Below, one piece after another: positions 1-7,730 of a stretch of DNA of 64,000 nucleotides. The notes below the pieces were generated by a model. It saw only the letters and a program-made list of their open reading frames with translations. It searched no databases and was not told where the DNA came from. Location: assembly GCA_034421095.1 (NCBI GenBank), contig DAOUKR010000032.1, positions 33,608 through 97,607 on the forward strand, in the 5' to 3' direction. The DNA comes from JAGWBG01 sp034421095 (GTDB lineage Bacteria > Chloroflexota > Dehalococcoidia > Lucifugimonadales > JAGWBF01). The translations under genes and the position numbers were made by a program. Positions within the stretch are counted from its first letter, which is position 1. Each line of letters opens with the position of its first letter.

Positions 1-193
1 GCCGATGACCCGGGTCGCGGTCGGGGTACTTGAGAGGCTCTTGGGCCATCGGAAGGCGCTCCAGGGACTCGTAGGATGACAAGAACCCGGGTATCAGGCT
101 TTGAAAACCCGCCATCTCGTCGTCGCTCAGTTCAAAATGGTTGGCTGCGGCCAATCTGCGAAGGTCATCCGGCGTCGGGAGTCGAAATGTCAT
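1..193 (-). CDS. Amidase-family protein, N-terminal fragment cut by window edge
   Basis: Reading leftward from an ATG at 191-193, the frame stays open to the window edge (64 codons). It begins MTFRLPTPDDLRRLAAANHF and ends near YPDRDPGHR. This short helical N-terminus followed by a Y-x-R-x-PG-[HY]R segment resembles the region just before the catalytic core of amidase-signature hydrolases. The Ser-Ser-Lys triad itself lies outside the window, so the call rests on the N-terminus only. The start overlaps the last 29 bases of the HicB-like gene, so the two are probably co-transcribed. Confidence 0.5.
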   Translation of the reverse strand, partial: MTFRLPTPDDLRRLAAANHFELSDDEMAGFQSLIPGFLSSYESLERLPMAQEPLKYPDRDPGHR

Positions 194-386
194 TGCAAGA
201 CCCTCCTACAGGAACCTCTTTATCTTGCTGCCGATATGCTATTACCATTTCACGTACAGCATCTTGAAGTAGTTCCCTGCATTCTTCTAGTGTTTTCCCC
301 TCCGTTATTACCTCCGGCCACTCTACCAACTGTCCCATGTAGCCAGAGCGGGCCTTTGTATATCTGGCGGTATAGGTGCTTATCAT
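165..386 (-). CDS. HicB-like small protein (putative antitoxin/regulator)
   Basis: This 73-residue protein carries the compact HicB-type fold signature: an N-terminal strand with Tyr/Arg, then GYMGQLVEWPEVITEGKTLEE and a helix ending in AYRQQ. The family usually pairs with the HicA mRNA interferase, but no HicA-sized frame with a double-stranded RNA-binding-like His motif is visible next to it. It also lacks the C-terminal DNA-binding extension of full-length HicB. It starts 12 bases after the thiolase stop and overlaps the amidase start. It may be a solitary HicB-like regulator rather than part of a working toxin-antitoxin pair. Confidence 0.6.
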   Translation of the reverse strand: MISTYTARYTKARSGYMGQLVEWPEVITEGKTLEECRELLQDAVREMVIAYRQQDKEVPVGGSCNDISTPDAG

Positions 387-398
387 GCCGCCATATCC

Positions 399-1547
399 TC
401 ACTTCTTCAAGATGTGAATAGTGGTGACGTCGCCGGCACCGGAGCAATGGGCAAGGCCTACCTTCGGGTCTTTCACCTGGCGGGGACCGGCCTCGCCCCG
501 CAGTTGGGTGACAATCTCGTGTATCATCCGAATCCCCGAGGCCCCGAAGGGATGGCCCATGGCAAGTAGGCCTCCGTCGGTGTTGGTGGGGATGTCGCCG
601 CTAATCCGGGTACGCCCCGTCTGGGTGGCGACCCAGCCTTCGCCCCTGGGCACTATGCCGAGGGCCTCCAACTGCTGTACCTCTCCTATGGTGGCGGCAT
701 CGTGCACCTGCACAATATCCACGTCCTCGGGTCCCAGCCCCGACATTTCATAGGCCTGGTCCGACGCTTCCTTACGGTAGGGGTTCAGGGCTGGATGGTC
801 CGCGCCTCGAACGCTGTAGGTTCCCGTAGCCAACGCTGCGGCTGCAACGGTGACGTGGCGGCCGTTGTCCGGGGCGAAGTTCTTTATGGCGTCCCTGGCA
901 CAGAGCACAGCCGCCGAGCCTCCCTCGCTGGTTGGGCAGCACTGGTAGAGGGTGAGAGGGTCTGCGATTGGGCGGGACTCCAGCACCTCGGCGAGAGTGA
1001 AGGTCTTGTTGTACTGGGCGTAGGGGTTGAGGGCCGCGTTGTCATGTGCTTTTACCGATACCTGAGCTATGGCCTCTGCGGGGGCGTTGTACTCCTCCAT
1101 GTAGCGACGAGCCCTCAGTGCGTAGCCTGCCATCATGTGGTCGGCTCCGATGAGTCTCTCGGGGCTGTCCTCGGCCGTCACTGCGACGGGTCCCTTCGGC
1201 ACCTTCTCGGCCCCAAAGGCCAAGGCCAGGTCATACAGACCGGTGGCGATGCCCCAGTAGGCTTGCCAGAAGGCGGTGGAGCCGCTTGAGCAAGCGTTTT
1301 CCACGTTGACGATGGGTATGCCAGTAAGCCCCAGTCCTCGCAGGGTAGCCTCGCCCAGGGACATCCCCTGATAGTAGACGTGTCCGAAATAGGCTATCTG
1401 AACGCTGCTCCAGCCGACGGAGGCGTCGTCAATGGCCTCCACGACGGCCTGCTGTGCCAGCTGGGTAAGGTCCTTCTCAGGAAACCTGCCAAAGGGGTGT
1501 AGTCCCACCCCAAGGACAACGACCTCCCTCTGTGGCTTCATGGTCAT
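399..1547 (-). CDS. Thiolase (SCP-x/acetyl-CoA acetyltransferase-like)
   Basis: A 382-residue thiolase-superfamily enzyme expected to cleave or form beta-ketoacyl-CoA thioesters. The nucleophilic Cys lies near residue 86 in NVENACSSGS, the catalytic His near 332 in MGHPFGASG, and the second Cys near 368 in LAHCSGAGD, so it looks catalytically complete. The start at 1547 (MTMKPQ) was chosen because an AAGGAGGGGG ribosome site lies just upstream; a longer frame to 1619 lacks conserved sequence. The DUF35 partner gene (1598-2020) lies immediately upstream on the same strand. Such thiolase/DUF35 pairs act as complexes in several catabolic routes (for example BbsAB of toluene degradation). The substrate is unknown. 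Confidence 0.87.
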   Translation of the reverse strand: MTMKPQREVVVLGVGLHPFGRFPEKDLTQLAQQAVVEAIDDASVGWSSVQIAYFGHVYYQGMSLGEATLRGLGLTGIPIVNVENACSSGSTAFWQAYWGIATGLYDLALAFGAEKVPKGPVAVTAEDSPERLIGADHMMAGYALRARRYMEEYNAPAEAIAQVSVKAHDNAALNPYAQYNKTFTLAEVLESRPIADPLTLYQCCPTSEGGSAAVLCARDAIKNFAPDNGRHVTVAAAALATGTYSVRGADHPALNPYRKEASDQAYEMSGLGPEDVDIVQVHDAATIGEVQQLEALGIVPRGEGWVATQTGRTRISGDIPTNTDGGLLAMGHPFGASGIRMIHEIVTQLRGEAGPRQVKDPKVGLAHCSGAGDVTTIHILKK

Positions 1548-1597
1548 TCCCCCTCCTTTTGTACTCCATACAGATAACGGAGCACCGTGGTGAGCGC

Positions 1598-2020
1598 CTA
1601 CGATTTCGCCTGCCTCCACTTGTAGACCACTATCTCATTGCCCTCCGCGTCTTCACCACCGACTACAAGGGCTAGCTCCAGCGCCATCCCCACCTTTAGC
1701 CCCTCGAAGGGGCAGTCTACGACCTCGGACAGGACGTGGGGGCCTTCGGGAAGCTCCACTTGCCCCAGGACGTAGGGAACGTTTCCCTTCCAGCCGTCGG
1801 GGGGCCTTCTAACGATGGTGTAGCTATACAGGGCACCATGGTTGCTCAGTTCCACGGGTTCCAGGTCGCCGGACGTGCAATGCTGGCAAAAGACTACACT
1901 GCCGAAGAAATGCTCCCCGCAACGGCGGCATCGTGCCCCAAGCAGCACGCCCTCCGTACCCTCCTCGTTGAGGAGCTTGAGGCGTGATGGCACGACAGGA
2001 ATGCGTTTCTTCTCATTCAT
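1598..2020 (-). CDS. DUF35 / OB-fold zinc-ribbon acyl-CoA-associated protein
   Basis: About 140 residues from the ATG at 2018-2020 (MNEKKRIP). An N-terminal rubredoxin-like zinc ribbon (RCRRCGEHFFGS...FCQHC) is followed by an OB-fold with the family feature GALYSYTIVRRPPDGWKGNVPYVLG split over residues ~63-90. These proteins bind next to thiolases of the SCP-x type and are needed for their activity or CoA handling. The thiolase start lies about 50 bases downstream on the same strand, consistent with a two-gene operon. The start is uncertain: an in-frame ATG at 2074 would add 18 unconserved residues. Confidence 0.82.
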   Translation of the reverse strand: MNEKKRIPVVPSRLKLLNEEGTEGVLLGARCRRCGEHFFGSVVFCQHCTSGDLEPVELSNHGALYSYTIVRRPPDGWKGNVPYVLGQVELPEGPHVLSEVVDCPFEGLKVGMALELALVVGGEDAEGNEIVVYKWRQAKS

Positions 2021-2178
2021 AGGCGGCGTTTGGCCGGAAGCGCAGGATAAACGGGGGCGGTCAAAGAACGGCAAGCACCTTGCTTTCTATGGGGGAAGTT
2101 TATGGTAGCGGATTCACCCTGTCAATAGCGGTACTTGGGGGTAAGTGTGGATGGGGTAGAAGTGGCAGCCAGGGGTCT

Positions 2179-2388
2179 TCAGTCTTCGGGGCCGTCAATC
2201 CTGCGGGAGAAGAACCGCTCAAGGATGATGTCCAGAAAGGGGATCTCGCGGTTTATATACTTGCCGATAAGCCAGCCGACAAGGGCAAATGCACCTACAA
2301 CCGCGGCTTGCCATATCCCAAGCCAGACCAACACGATACCTATTGCCAAGCCAATGATTATTCCTCGGGTCTTTGGATCGCTCATCAT
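2179..2388 (-). CDS. DUF2273 small membrane protein
   Basis: A 69-residue protein with two hydrophobic segments (IIIGLAIGIVLVWLGIW and AAVVGAFALVGWLIGKYI) followed by a short charged tail. This size and arrangement match DUF2273 proteins, which in Gram-positive bacteria are encoded beside Asp23 and its membrane anchor AmaP. It begins 5 bases after the AmaP stop and is the last gene of the four-gene cluster. Its molecular role is not established; a structural part of the Asp23 membrane complex is an inference from gene order. Confidence 0.7.
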   Translation of the reverse strand: MMSDPKTRGIIIGLAIGIVLVWLGIWQAAVVGAFALVGWLIGKYINREIPFLDIILERFFSRRIDGPED

Positions 2389-2393
2389 TCATC

Positions 2394-3002
2394 CTAAGAG
2401 CGTATTAGACGCGTGTCGTCGCTTCGGTCGTACTTGATTCGGACCACGTGCACCTTGAGTACCGTTAGACCGGTTATCTGCTCTACTACTTGCTTAATCC
2501 TTGTTTGCAAATCGTCCCGTATTTCCGCAAGATTGCTTCCCAGCACCACTCGGGGATAGCACAAAATTACGATGCTGGCCGGTGCCCCCCCTGACGCCCT
2601 CTTCTTCACTGCCAGACGACAGCGTATGGAGGTTACGTTCCGATTTATAATTCCGGTCCTCTCCGTCAGAAACCGCACGCTATCCGTGTCTACGGTTAGA
2701 GCGCCTTCTTCGGTCAGGCTTATCCCCAGAGCCCGGCGCCTTTCGGAAGGTATGAACTCAAGGGAGATGAGCGTAAGCATGGCGAGGGCGATTATTACAG
2801 TCACAACTATAGTGATAGCCTGCGCGCCTCCGCTGAAGCCTCGGACCCCCAGAAGCTGTTCATAGAACCAGGCATCCTCGGCTGTCCCACCGGGTAGGAA
2901 ATCGGGGCCAACGGCTTCCACAGTCACCAGCAATGTGACTATTGCCGCCACAAATATGAACGTGGCTGCCAGTGAGGCAATAATCTTATTCCATAGGTTC
3001 AT
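2394..3002 (-). CDS. amaP: Alkaline shock response membrane anchor AmaP
   Basis: A 202-residue protein with two N-terminal membrane segments (residues ~7-27 and ~60-82) joined by a loop containing the conserved-type FYEQLLG. A cytoplasmic domain resembling Asp23 follows. In Staphylococcus, AmaP anchors Asp23 at the membrane; gene order here (two Asp23 genes upstream, DUF2273 downstream) supports the same assignment. An AGGAAA ribosome site sits directly before the ATG. A 150-base gap without a coding feature separates it from the Asp23 gene upstream. Confidence 0.75.
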   Translation of the reverse strand: MNLWNKIIASLAATFIFVAAIVTLLVTVEAVGPDFLPGGTAEDAWFYEQLLGVRGFSGGAQAITIVVTVIIALAMLTLISLEFIPSERRRALGISLTEEGALTVDTDSVRFLTERTGIINRNVTSIRCRLAVKKRASGGAPASIVILCYPRVVLGSNLAEIRDDLQTRIKQVVEQITGLTVLKVHVVRIKYDRSDDTRLIRS

Positions 3003-3152
3003 ATTTCCTGTAAACCCTCTGGGGCACGCTCTGCGTGCCCCATGTCTTGAGATTGGCTCTCGGAGATTTGTTCATCCCTGCTTTCTGGCCCGCCATCACC
3101 CGGAGGGCCGGCGCGTTGGCAAGGACCGTCGGGTAAGGCACGTAGGTAGCGC

Positions 3153-3587
3153 CTATTCAACCCTGCTCGGCGTCCTCTCAGGGAACTCGATGCCAATAAC
3201 GTTGATATTGATTTCCTTGGCAATCAGGCCGCATATCTCCAAGATGTGTCGTGCAACGTTCTGGCGTACTTTGACCACGGTCTCAGGGATACTGAAGCCA
3301 TAGACGATGCGCATGTCAATGTCTAGTATGACCTCCCGTCTACCTGCCTCAACTTCCACACCCCTGGCCCGCTGCTCTGCGCTTCCCAGACGCTCGGCGA
3401 TGGTCCTGCGGATTGAACTGGCGCCCAGGGGGCCTACCCCGTCAATCTCACGGGCGGCTACCCCTGCAATAGCACCGATGACCTCATCATTGATTTCCGT
3501 CTCCCCACCAACCTCGATTTCCTGAATCCTTTCCAACTCGGCGAGCTTGGTCGCCATCTCCTGCTCGCTAATTCTCTGATCAGTCAT
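3153..3587 (-). CDS. Asp23/Gls24 family envelope stress protein
   Basis: A 144-residue Asp23-domain protein. The core starts at GGETEINDEVIGAIAGVAAR and continues through GVEVEAGRREVILDIDMRIVYG to the C-terminal LEICGLIAKEININVIGIEF. Members form membrane-associated assemblies through AmaP and are linked to cell-envelope stress. A strong AAAAGGAGG ribosome site precedes the ATG at 3587. It is clearly paralogous to the next upstream gene (3655-4320): the two share most of the domain including the I-G-[IV]-E-F-P ending, pointing to tandem duplication. Confidence 0.87.
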   Translation of the reverse strand: MTDQRISEQEMATKLAELERIQEIEVGGETEINDEVIGAIAGVAAREIDGVGPLGASSIRRTIAERLGSAEQRARGVEVEAGRREVILDIDMRIVYGFSIPETVVKVRQNVARHILEICGLIAKEININVIGIEFPERTPSRVE

Positions 3588-3654
3588 GTTCTGCCTCCTT
3601 TTCGCTCAAAGCGTACTCTCAACCTGCTTTGCTCTTTTGGCTGGAATAAGCCCT

Positions 3655-4320
3655 TTACTGGACTCTGCCCGACATCTTGTCAGGGAACTCGATACCTATA
3701 ACCTTGACGTTAATCTCTTTGGCTATCAGGCCGCACAGGTTTAGTAGATGTTCTGCAACTGTTTGGCGGACCGCTATTACTGTCCTTGGTATGTTGTATC
3801 CGAAGACAACCCTTATGTTGATGTCCAGGACCACCTCTCTCCTGCCCACCTCCACCTCTATGCCTCTGGCACTTCTTTCAGCGCTTCCTAGGCGCTCCCT
3901 GATGGTCCTTCGGAGGGATGGGGTGCCCAGAGAAGATACCCCTTCTACCGATTGGATGGCTATGCCTGCGATGGAACCGATAACCTCGGGGTCTATATTG
4001 GTCGTGCCGCCCACAATAATCTCTTCGAGCCGTCCCATGTCTTCCATCTTGGGTATCATCTCCAGTTCAATAACAGTTATCCCCTCCCTTACCCGGCCAC
4101 CTGTGTTGTCTGGTTTCCCCGAACGGGACAACTCAATATCTGTTGTGCCAGCGCCGCTCACGGACGCCTGGTCTTCTGGCAGAGTCCCCTCCGCCTTCTT
4201 TGCCCCTTCGCTCTTTGTAGATGCAAGTTTGTCATCTACAGAAGTGTCAGGCGACTTGCCGAAGCTGCTCCGTTCCTCCAAGACTTGAGTGCTCTCCATA
4301 TCCCCGTTGCCCTCTTGCAT
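3655..4320 (-). CDS. Asp23/Gls24 family protein with long N-terminal extension
   Basis: This 221-residue protein has an Asp23 domain in its C-terminal ~125 residues (from IIVGGTTNIDPEVIGSIAGI). Before it lies a ~95-residue low-complexity, charged N-terminus rich in Ser, Glu, Lys and Gly that has no counterpart in its neighbour and is probably disordered. It is the first gene of the Asp23-Asp23-AmaP-DUF2273 cluster. A GGGGAGGTAAGAG ribosome site precedes the ATG. The promoter region faces a TetR gene and contains two matched operator-like sites, so TetR control is likely. Confidence 0.85.
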   Translation of the reverse strand: MQEGNGDMESTQVLEERSSFGKSPDTSVDDKLASTKSEGAKKAEGTLPEDQASVSGAGTTDIELSRSGKPDNTGGRVREGITVIELEMIPKMEDMGRLEEIIVGGTTNIDPEVIGSIAGIAIQSVEGVSSLGTPSLRRTIRERLGSAERSARGIEVEVGRREVVLDINIRVVFGYNIPRTVIAVRQTVAEHLLNLCGLIAKEINVKVIGIEFPDKMSGRVQ

Positions 4321-4383
4321 CTCTTACCTCCCCCCACTCTATGGTGAGTGGCACCTTAATCCCTCATTGTGGCTGCGGGAATG

Positions 4384-4397
4384 AGTGAACGTTTACT
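4384..4397. promoter_or_regulatory. Operator-like palindrome downstream of the asp23 promoter
   Basis: AGTGAACGTTTACT is a 14-base palindrome with one mismatch. It lies just downstream of the leftward -10 hexamer, covering the expected transcription start. The sequence AGTG-4-TTTACTTAC recurs at 4473-4489, which suggests one dimeric repressor, probably the adjacent TetR protein, binds both sites. Confidence 0.5.
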
Positions 4398-4404
4398 TAC
4401 TAAT

Positions 4405-4433
4405 ATGGTATCATTGCGGATTCACTTAGTCAA
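4405..4433 (-). promoter_or_regulatory. Sigma70-type promoter of the asp23 operon
   Basis: On the minus strand TTGACT (4428-4433) and TACCAT (4405-4410) are separated by 17 bases. The element points toward the first Asp23 gene at 4320, leaving a leader of about 75 bases. Confidence 0.5.
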
Positions 4434-4436
4434 GTA

Positions 4437-4465
4437 TTGCAATTGGCGGCTATCTGAGATACATT
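4437..4465 (+). promoter_or_regulatory. Sigma70-type promoter of the tetR gene
   Basis: TTGCAA (4437-4442) and TACATT (4460-4465) are 17 bases apart and point toward the TetR start at 4537. It lies back to back with the asp23 promoter. Confidence 0.45.
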
Positions 4466-4472
4466 ATTTGCA

Positions 4473-4486
4473 AGTGGTCATTTACT
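4473..4486. promoter_or_regulatory. Second operator-like site at the tetR transcription start
   Basis: AGTGGTCATTTACT repeats the half-site pattern AGTG-4-TTTACT of 4384-4397, and both are followed by TAC. It sits at the predicted +1 of the tetR promoter, so binding would give autorepression. Confidence 0.4.
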
Positions 4487-4536
4487 TACGGCGAGTCATT
4501 GGGGCTGATACAAATATCAAGGGAGCGAGTTAGCAA

Positions 4537-5166
4537 GTGCCCACTGAACATCTTGATTCAGATGTACGAAGGCATCAAATCGTCCAGAATGCCCGGAAGA
4601 TCGTGGCGACCCAGGGGATGACCTCCTTCACCATTCAGGAGTTGGCCAAGGATGTGGGCCTATCGGAAGGAGCGATCTACAGGCATTTCAGGAGTAAGGA
4701 CGACATCCTCCTTGCACTCATCCAGGACATCGAGCGAAATCTGATGGATGCCGTCTCCGAGTCTGAACAGCCCAAGGATAGCGCCCTAGACCATCTGGAA
4801 CATCTCCTGAAACGGCATCTCTCATCCATAGAGAGACGGGACGGAGTCTCCTTCGTGGTAATTGGCGAATCCCTGCGCTTTGCCGACCATGAGGTGAATC
4901 AGGCCACAAGGCGAATGGTGGAGAGATACCTGGGGATGGTAGAGGGTATCCTGAATGCGGGTGTGGAGAAGGGCGAGATAGACGGGAATGTGGATACGGA
5001 AGCGGCAGCCCTCATGTTCTTCGGAATGATTCAGGCCAGCGTCACACTCTGGTCCTTCAGCAACCGTGCCCACCCTCTGACCCAACACAGCACGTCCCTA
5101 TGGTCTATGTTCATAAACGGACTCACACCCCACAACCACAAACCGGCCTCCTCCCCGCCGGTCTGA
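4537..5166 (+). CDS. TetR/AcrR family transcriptional regulator
   Basis: A 209-residue regulator starting at GTG. The N-terminal helix-turn-helix (residues ~10-55) reads IVATQGMTSFTIQELAKDVG then LSEGAIYRHFRSKDDIL, typical of TetR. The remaining residues form the all-helical ligand/dimer domain, which cannot be assigned to an effector. It is divergent from the Asp23 operon and the intergenic region holds two similar palindromes at the two promoters. It therefore most likely represses both itself and the Asp23 cluster. Confidence 0.87.
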   Translation: MPTEHLDSDVRRHQIVQNARKIVATQGMTSFTIQELAKDVGLSEGAIYRHFRSKDDILLALIQDIERNLMDAVSESEQPKDSALDHLEHLLKRHLSSIERRDGVSFVVIGESLRFADHEVNQATRRMVERYLGMVEGILNAGVEKGEIDGNVDTEAAALMFFGMIQASVTLWSFSNRAHPLTQHSTSLWSMFINGLTPHNHKPASSPPV

Positions 5167-5178
5167 GGTGCACACGGT

Positions 5179-5691
5179 CTAGATGCCGAAGATTTCAATC
5201 TCCCGCTGCAGTTGCTCCAGCACCAGACGGTCAGTGGGGAAGGCCAGGGACTCGGGCAGGCTATCCAGATGGAAGTAGCGTACCGCGTCCAGGTCATCCC
5301 CGGCCTGGAGGGCGCCGCCAACCAGCGTGCCCCGGAACCAGATTCCCACCGTGAGAGACTCCGGGTCGTGAAAGTTGGAGTGTACCGCGTAGACCGGGCC
5401 GACATCTACATGGAGGCCCGTTTCCTCCAGGTACTCCCTGCGTGCGGCGTCTCGAACTTCCTCGTCCCACTCCACATATCCGCAGGGGATGCACCATCTG
5501 CCCATGTACCGGCCACGGGCGCGTCTCCCCAGAAGAATGTGCCGATCATCCAGCAGTACAACCGCCACACCTACGGCCGGGTTGCGATAAAAGACGAACT
5601 CGCACCCCTGGCAAACTAACCGGTGTTTATCACCCCGTGGCCTGAGCCGAAGGCGGTCGCCACATTTGGGACAGAAGCGATAGGCAGGCAT
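5179..5691 (-). CDS. NUDIX hydrolase with N-terminal zinc ribbon
   Basis: A 170-residue protein with a CPKC...CQGC zinc ribbon in the first 35 residues, as in NudC-type and ADP-ribose-type NUDIX enzymes. The NUDIX box follows: Gly at GYVEWDEEVRD, then AARREYLEETGL, matching G-x5-E-x7-R-E-x2-E-E-x-G. It should hydrolyse a nucleoside-diphosphate-linked compound; the NudC-specific SQPWPFPxS signature is absent, so the substrate is open. It lies 13 bases after the SDR gene as the last gene of an amidohydrolase-SDR-NUDIX operon and ends convergent with tetR. Confidence 0.88.
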   Translation of the reverse strand: MPAYRFCPKCGDRLRLRPRGDKHRLVCQGCEFVFYRNPAVGVAVVLLDDRHILLGRRARGRYMGRWCIPCGYVEWDEEVRDAARREYLEETGLHVDVGPVYAVHSNFHDPESLTVGIWFRGTLVGGALQAGDDLDAVRYFHLDSLPESLAFPTDRLVLEQLQREIEIFGI

Positions 5692-5704
5692 ACTCAGTGC
5701 TCAG

Positions 5705-6454
5705 CTACTCGGCAACCACGCCGCCGTCTATGACCAACTCCGCCCCCGTAACGTACGAAGCCTCGTCGGAAGCCAGGAAAAGCACTCCGTAGGCCACATC
5801 TTCGCTAGTGCCGAGCCTCCCCAGCGGCGCTTGAGGGGTTGATGCATCTCTGGTGGCGGGGTCCGCTCGGCCTTCCCGGAGCATCGGGGTATCAATGGGG
5901 CCGGGGTGGACGGAGTTGCAGCGTATCCTGTCCTTGGCGTGCTGGACGGCGGTTATCTTCGTGAATACCCGCGTCGCACCCTTGGACGCATTATAGGCCG
6001 ACCAGCCAATTGCCACCAGGCCGGATACGGAGGATATGTTCACAATTGAGCCTCCTCCAGCCCGTCGCATGGCGGGGATGGCGTGCTTGGTCCCAAGGAA
6101 CGTGCCCTTGGCGTTCACCGCCATGACCTCGTCCCACTCCTCTTCACTGGTATCCTCTATGTAGTGGCGGCGCGCAATACCTGCGTTGTTCACCAGTATA
6201 TCCAGCTTGCCGTACTGCCTCTCGGCCAGGGCCACGGCATTCTCCCAGTCTTGGCTTCTGGTCACGTCCAGGTGCAGATAGGTGACATCGCCACCCAGTT
6301 CCCGTATCTCCGCCTCCACCGTTCTCCCCTCATCATCGAGGACGTCGCCGAATACCACCTTGGCCCCTTCCAGTGCGAATATCCTGGCTTCGACAGCGCC
6401 CTGCCCACGGGCACCGCCGCTGATAAGGGCCACCTTACCGTCCAACCTTCCCAT
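5705..6454 (-). CDS. SDR family NAD(P)-dependent oxidoreductase
   Basis: A 249-residue classical short-chain dehydrogenase. The cofactor motif SGGARGQG is at residues ~11-18, NNAG near residue 87, and the catalytic Ser then Y-N-A-S-K around residues 138-157. The C-terminus ends in VTGAELVIDGG, typical of the family. The ATG at 6454 was chosen because AGAGGT lies 5 bases upstream; the longer frame would begin at TTG. It sits 13 bases after the amidohydrolase, suggesting that both act on the same unknown substrate, possibly a cyclic alcohol or steroid-like compound. Confidence 0.87.
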   Translation of the reverse strand: MGRLDGKVALISGGARGQGAVEARIFALEGAKVVFGDVLDDEGRTVEAEIRELGGDVTYLHLDVTRSQDWENAVALAERQYGKLDILVNNAGIARRHYIEDTSEEEWDEVMAVNAKGTFLGTKHAIPAMRRAGGGSIVNISSVSGLVAIGWSAYNASKGATRVFTKITAVQHAKDRIRCNSVHPGPIDTPMLREGRADPATRDASTPQAPLGRLGTSEDVAYGVLFLASDEASYVTGAELVIDGGVVAE

Positions 6455-6467
6455 TCTCAACCTCTAC

Positions 6468-7589
6468 TCAATCAAAGTGGTACAGCCTGGCCGCGTTGCC
6501 TCCGGCTATCTTGCTCTTCTCGTCCTCCGGTACTCCGCCAAGAATCTCCTCCAGGATTTCCTGGGACCTCGGCCATGTGGACTCTGCGTGGGGATAGTCC
6601 GACCCCCACATCAGGCTATCCACGCCTATGATGTGGCGCATCTGTATTCCCAGGTCGTCCTCCTGGAAGCTGAGGTATACGTTGGTGTGGAAGAAGTCGC
6701 TGGGCATCATGCCGTTCTTGAACCGGTAGCTGGCCTGCTCCTGGCGCTCGATGTACACGTAGTCCAGCATCCTGAGGAAATAGGGAACCCATGATAGCTC
6801 GAACTCCACGGCCGAGACCTTGAGCTTGGGATACCGCTCGAACACCCCGGAGTAGATAATGTCCGAGAGGGAGCACCGTACCCAGAAGTCAATGTTTGCC
6901 CTGAAGGTGGCCGTTTGGGACGATGCCACGTCCAGGCCGGGCTGCAGGGGGCCGGGGCGTTGGGTGGCCGTGTGGAGGCTAATGGGCATGTCCAGGTCCT
7001 GGGCGGCGGCCCAGAGGGGTTCGTAGTCGGGCCGGTCGTACAGCTTATCGGGAGACGGGTAGAGGCTAATCATGGCCCCTGCCAACCCCATCTTTGCGCA
7101 GCGCTCAAGCTCCCTTACGCCGCCTTGAACGTCGTCCACGTTCAGCATGGCGATGCCCTTCAGCCGGTCCGGGTACTCGCTGCAGAACTCCGCCAGCCAG
7201 TCGTTATATGTCCGGCAGATGGCGGATAGTAGGAGGCTGTCCGGGACCTTGAACAGGAAGAGACCCATAGAGGGGTACAGCAACTCGCCGTGGACCCCGT
7301 CGGTCTCCATGTCTTTGATATGCTCGCCAGGGTCATAACCGCCGGGGCGGAGCGCATCGTAGCTGCCCCTGAGGGTTATATCCTCGGGGGTCTCAAACCT
7401 GGTGCCGGCCAGGGTGACGAGGCCGAGGGCGCCCACCTTCAGGTTTCCCTCGACATACCACTGGTCATTGTCTCCCTCCTGCACCATGAAGGGCGCCCTG
7501 TCTCGAAGGTCAGGGTCAATGCGGGTGGTCCACAGGTCCGGCGGCTCGACGACATGGGAATCGGAGGATATAATCCTGTACTTCTGCAT
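6468..7589 (-). CDS. Amidohydrolase family protein (amidohydrolase_2 / ACMSD-like)
   Basis: A 373-residue TIM-barrel metal-dependent hydrolase or decarboxylase. The N-terminus IISSDSHVVEPPDLW carries the D-x-H variant of the first metal motif found in the ACMSD/gamma-resorcylate decarboxylase group. ISLHTATQ (His ligand) lies mid-protein and MWGSDYPHAESTWP (catalytic Asp) near the end. Reactions in this group are non-oxidative decarboxylation or C-C/C-N hydrolysis. A GAGGTGG ribosome site precedes the ATG. First gene of the operon with the SDR and NUDIX genes. Confidence 0.87.
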   Translation of the reverse strand: MQKYRIISSDSHVVEPPDLWTTRIDPDLRDRAPFMVQEGDNDQWYVEGNLKVGALGLVTLAGTRFETPEDITLRGSYDALRPGGYDPGEHIKDMETDGVHGELLYPSMGLFLFKVPDSLLLSAICRTYNDWLAEFCSEYPDRLKGIAMLNVDDVQGGVRELERCAKMGLAGAMISLYPSPDKLYDRPDYEPLWAAAQDLDMPISLHTATQRPGPLQPGLDVASSQTATFRANIDFWVRCSLSDIIYSGVFERYPKLKVSAVEFELSWVPYFLRMLDYVYIERQEQASYRFKNGMMPSDFFHTNVYLSFQEDDLGIQMRHIIGVDSLMWGSDYPHAESTWPRSQEILEEILGGVPEDEKSKIAGGNAARLYHFD

Positions 7590-7730
7590 AACCCACCTCG
7601 GAGCAACACTTATTAGGGCATCATATTACAGGTCACATTCTACCCCAGCCGACTACCCAAGACAACCTGTGTGACCGCTCGACCAGGGTAGCGATTGAGC
7701 CAACGGCCCCCAATATTGGCAATCCGGCTG

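Noticed and set aside
165..386. Complete HicAB toxin-antitoxin system
   Set aside because: Only a HicB-like frame is present; neighbours are a thiolase and an amidase, with no HicA-sized gene.
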